64,000 nt of DNA, from positions 5,456,001 through 5,520,000 of the forward strand of contig NZ_CP183948.1 in the NCBI RefSeq assembly GCF_052056485.1, written 5' to 3'. The position numbers were made by a program, and so were the translations under genes. The notes beneath the pieces were generated by a model. That model saw only the letters and a list, made by a program, of their open reading frames with translations. It ran no database searches and was not told the DNA's origin. Positions 62,903 through 64,000 of this stretch are shown here, piece after piece. The DNA comes from Paenibacillus_AQ nitricinens (lineage in GTDB: Bacteria > Bacillota > Bacilli > Paenibacillales > Paenibacillaceae). Positions within the stretch are counted from its first letter, which is position 1. Each line of letters begins with the position of its first letter.

Positions 62903-63071
62903 GAGAACCACCTTGTTATAAGTTCTTACATATAGAAAATGATGTGTAAACCAAGTATAACTGAAATTATTACACCCTGAACCGGCTTTTTACATTCGCT
63001 AAAAAATGCCTACATCATTCTTAAATATGAACCATGTTTCTATTTGCCAGAAACTCTTAAGATGAGGATGC

Positions 63072-63170
63072 AAGCAAAAACGCCTTCGGACGTCTCTTAT
63101 AGACGGTAAGCGTTTATGCGAGAAATATAAGGATAATGTATAGCGTGAAACTTATACTTTCTTATATTTC
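63072..63170 (+). ncRNA. repeated leader element, copy 1 (candidate structured RNA)
   Basis: A 99-nt stretch upstream of the sugar-binding lipoprotein gene. Possible helices are AAACGC (63078-63083) with GCGTTT (63110-63115), CGTCT (63091-63095) with AGACG (63101-63105), GAAATATAAG (63122-63131) with CTTATATTTC (63161-63170), and GTATA (63138-63142) with TATAC (63153-63157); CTTCGG (63084-63089) is a UUCG-type loop. A close copy lies at 36080-36176 on the other strand. It ends 82 nt before the start codon. Confidence 0.6.
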
Positions 63171-63172
63171 AA

Positions 63173-63220
63173 GAAGAAACGACGTTGTCGTCTTCCTGGA
63201 TGGATAACAATCGTTTCTTC
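63173..63220 (+). promoter_or_regulatory. inverted repeat in the lipoprotein leader
   Basis: GAAGAAACGA (63173-63182) is an exact inverted copy of TCGTTTCTTC (63211-63220), with a small GACG/CGTC helix near the first arm. It begins 2 nt after the conserved element and is absent from the other copy. It may be an RNA hairpin or a regulator site. Confidence 0.5.
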
Positions 63221-63252
63221 AAAATACATCATTCTAAAAAGGTGGGTTTTTG

Positions 63253-64000
63253 ATGAAAAGTAAAGGAATCAAGCTAATGCTTATGAGTCTAATGCTTCCA
63301 GCTCTGCTTGCAGGCTGTGGTGGCGGAAATAACAACGCGAAAGCTACAAATGCTCCTGCAAATGACAAAGCCGAAGCTACTGCCGAGGCAACAACGAACG
63401 CACCAGCCGAAAAAATTACACTGAAGTTCTTCACCGCACTTGCGGATCGGGCAAACGGTTCAGGCAAGGTGGAGCAAGACATTATCGACGCTTATATGAA
63501 AGAGCACCCTAACGTCAAGATAGAAGTGGAAGCGCTTCAAGATGAACCTTATAAATCAAAAATTAAAGTATATGCTTCCAGTAATCAGATGCCTGATATC
63601 ATTCAAGCTTGGGGCCAGCCTTCTTTCCTGAGTCCTCTGCTCGATAATGACTTACTGCTTGAACTGAACAGCGCTGACTTCGAAGGTGATCAGTTTGTTT
63701 CCGGTTCCATGGACGGCTTCAGCAAAGATGGCAAACTGTACGGATTGCCACGTAGTGCCGACTATATGGTCATGTTCTATAACAAGAAAATCTTTGCTGA
63801 CAACGGCATCGAGGTTCCGAAGACTACCGCTGACCTGCTCGCAGCTGTTAAAACATTGCGTGCCAACAAGATTAACCCTATCGCTATGAATGGTATGGAT
63901 GCATGGACACTGCCAATCTGGTATGAGTTTGTTGCTCAACGACAAAATGGTGATTTTAATAAGATGGATGAAGCTGTTGCCCGTAAAATATCCTTTAATG
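63253..64000 (+). CDS. sugar ABC transporter substrate-binding lipoprotein (5' part)
   Basis: Extracellular solute-binding protein of family 1, cut off by the right edge (249 codons seen of an expected 430-450). The signal peptide ends in the lipobox LLAGC (Cys22), followed by a Gly/Asn/Ala-rich linker (residues 23-57). The mature fold begins ITLKFFTALADR and continues with NVKIEVEALQDEPYKSKIKVY, MPDIIQAWG, and LYGLPRSADYMVMFYNKKIF, typical of oligosaccharide receptors. AAAAGGTGGG precedes the ATG. It is divergent from YesM/YesN, which probably control it, and has the candidate RNA element in its leader. Confidence 0.92.
   Translation, partial: MKSKGIKLMLMSLMLPALLAGCGGGNNNAKATNAPANDKAEATAEATTNAPAEKITLKFFTALADRANGSGKVEQDIIDAYMKEHPNVKIEVEALQDEPYKSKIKVYASSNQMPDIIQAWGQPSFLSPLLDNDLLLELNSADFEGDQFVSGSMDGFSKDGKLYGLPRSADYMVMFYNKKIFADNGIEVPKTTADLLAAVKTLRANKINPIAMNGMDAWTLPIWYEFVAQRQNGDFNKMDEAVARKISFN

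Noticed and set aside
63130..63158. The conserved leader element as just a promoter (TATACT as -10)
   Set aside because: TATACT is kept in both copies, but the -35 position reads AGGATA, and the 97-nt conservation with a covarying helix extends well beyond a promoter. Not fully excluded.

Overview
The window looks like the chromosome of a spore-forming, carbohydrate-degrading Firmicute, most likely a Paenibacillus. The reasons are the gerM-rph-rdgB gene order known from Bacillaceae, a T-box leader on an argS gene, strong AGGAGG ribosome sites, collagen-like spore-surface type proteins, YesM/YesN-type two-component genes beside a sugar-binding lipoprotein, and modular chitinases. This identification rests on protein families read by eye, not on a database search.

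Layout. 1-4240 (minus): a secreted propeller protein followed by phosphate-uptake genes pstS, pstC and pstA (pstA runs off the left edge). 4485-13800: a glucuronate/glucuronoxylan block made of uxuA-uxuB, a divergent GntR-FCD regulator with two perfect operators, a large GH2 enzyme and the GH67 alpha-glucuronidase aguA, then a divergent AraC regulator. 15070-17561: ABC-2 exporter plus TetR behind a 32-bp palindrome. 17644-20988: a SWIM-SNF2 ATPase. 21049-27237 (minus): three paralogues with the same ~118-residue head, two of them carrying very long Gly-X-Thr collagen regions. 27520-29639: T-box and argS. 29700-38498: a probable beta-1,2-glucan cluster (GH94 oligoglucan phosphorylase, GH3, esterase, LacI) with a divergent serine hydrolase. 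38630-40620: an IS1111-type insertion sequence sitting inside an array of short palindromes, then a tRNA-Arg(TCT) with a decayed tandem copy. 40789-46118: a small unknown gene, asnB, an aldo/keto reductase, a DUF985 cupin, and an NfeD/SPFH membrane pair. 46721-51120: two tandem modular GH18 chitinases. 51367-54950: rdgB, rph, gerM and a YutG/PgpA-like gene. 54951-55686: a gene-free stretch with two families of palindromic repeats. 55687-64000: an MBL hydrolase, a methyltransferase, a GH13 alpha-glucosidase, a YesN/YesM two-component pair, and the start of a sugar ABC transporter lipoprotein gene.

The most interesting unexplained signal is a ~97-nt element found twice: upstream of the sugar-binding lipoprotein (63072-63170, plus) and between lacI and the esterase of the beta-glucan operon (36080-36176, minus). 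The copies are about 80% identical by eye, and one helix has a compensatory change (CGTCT/AGACG versus CGTCC/GGACG). I do not recognise it as a known riboswitch. Second is the palindrome array: units of AGGGA-N5-TCCCT recur at two loci with the same 51- and 62-bp spacing. Removing the insertion sequence at its inverted repeats restores the array spacing.
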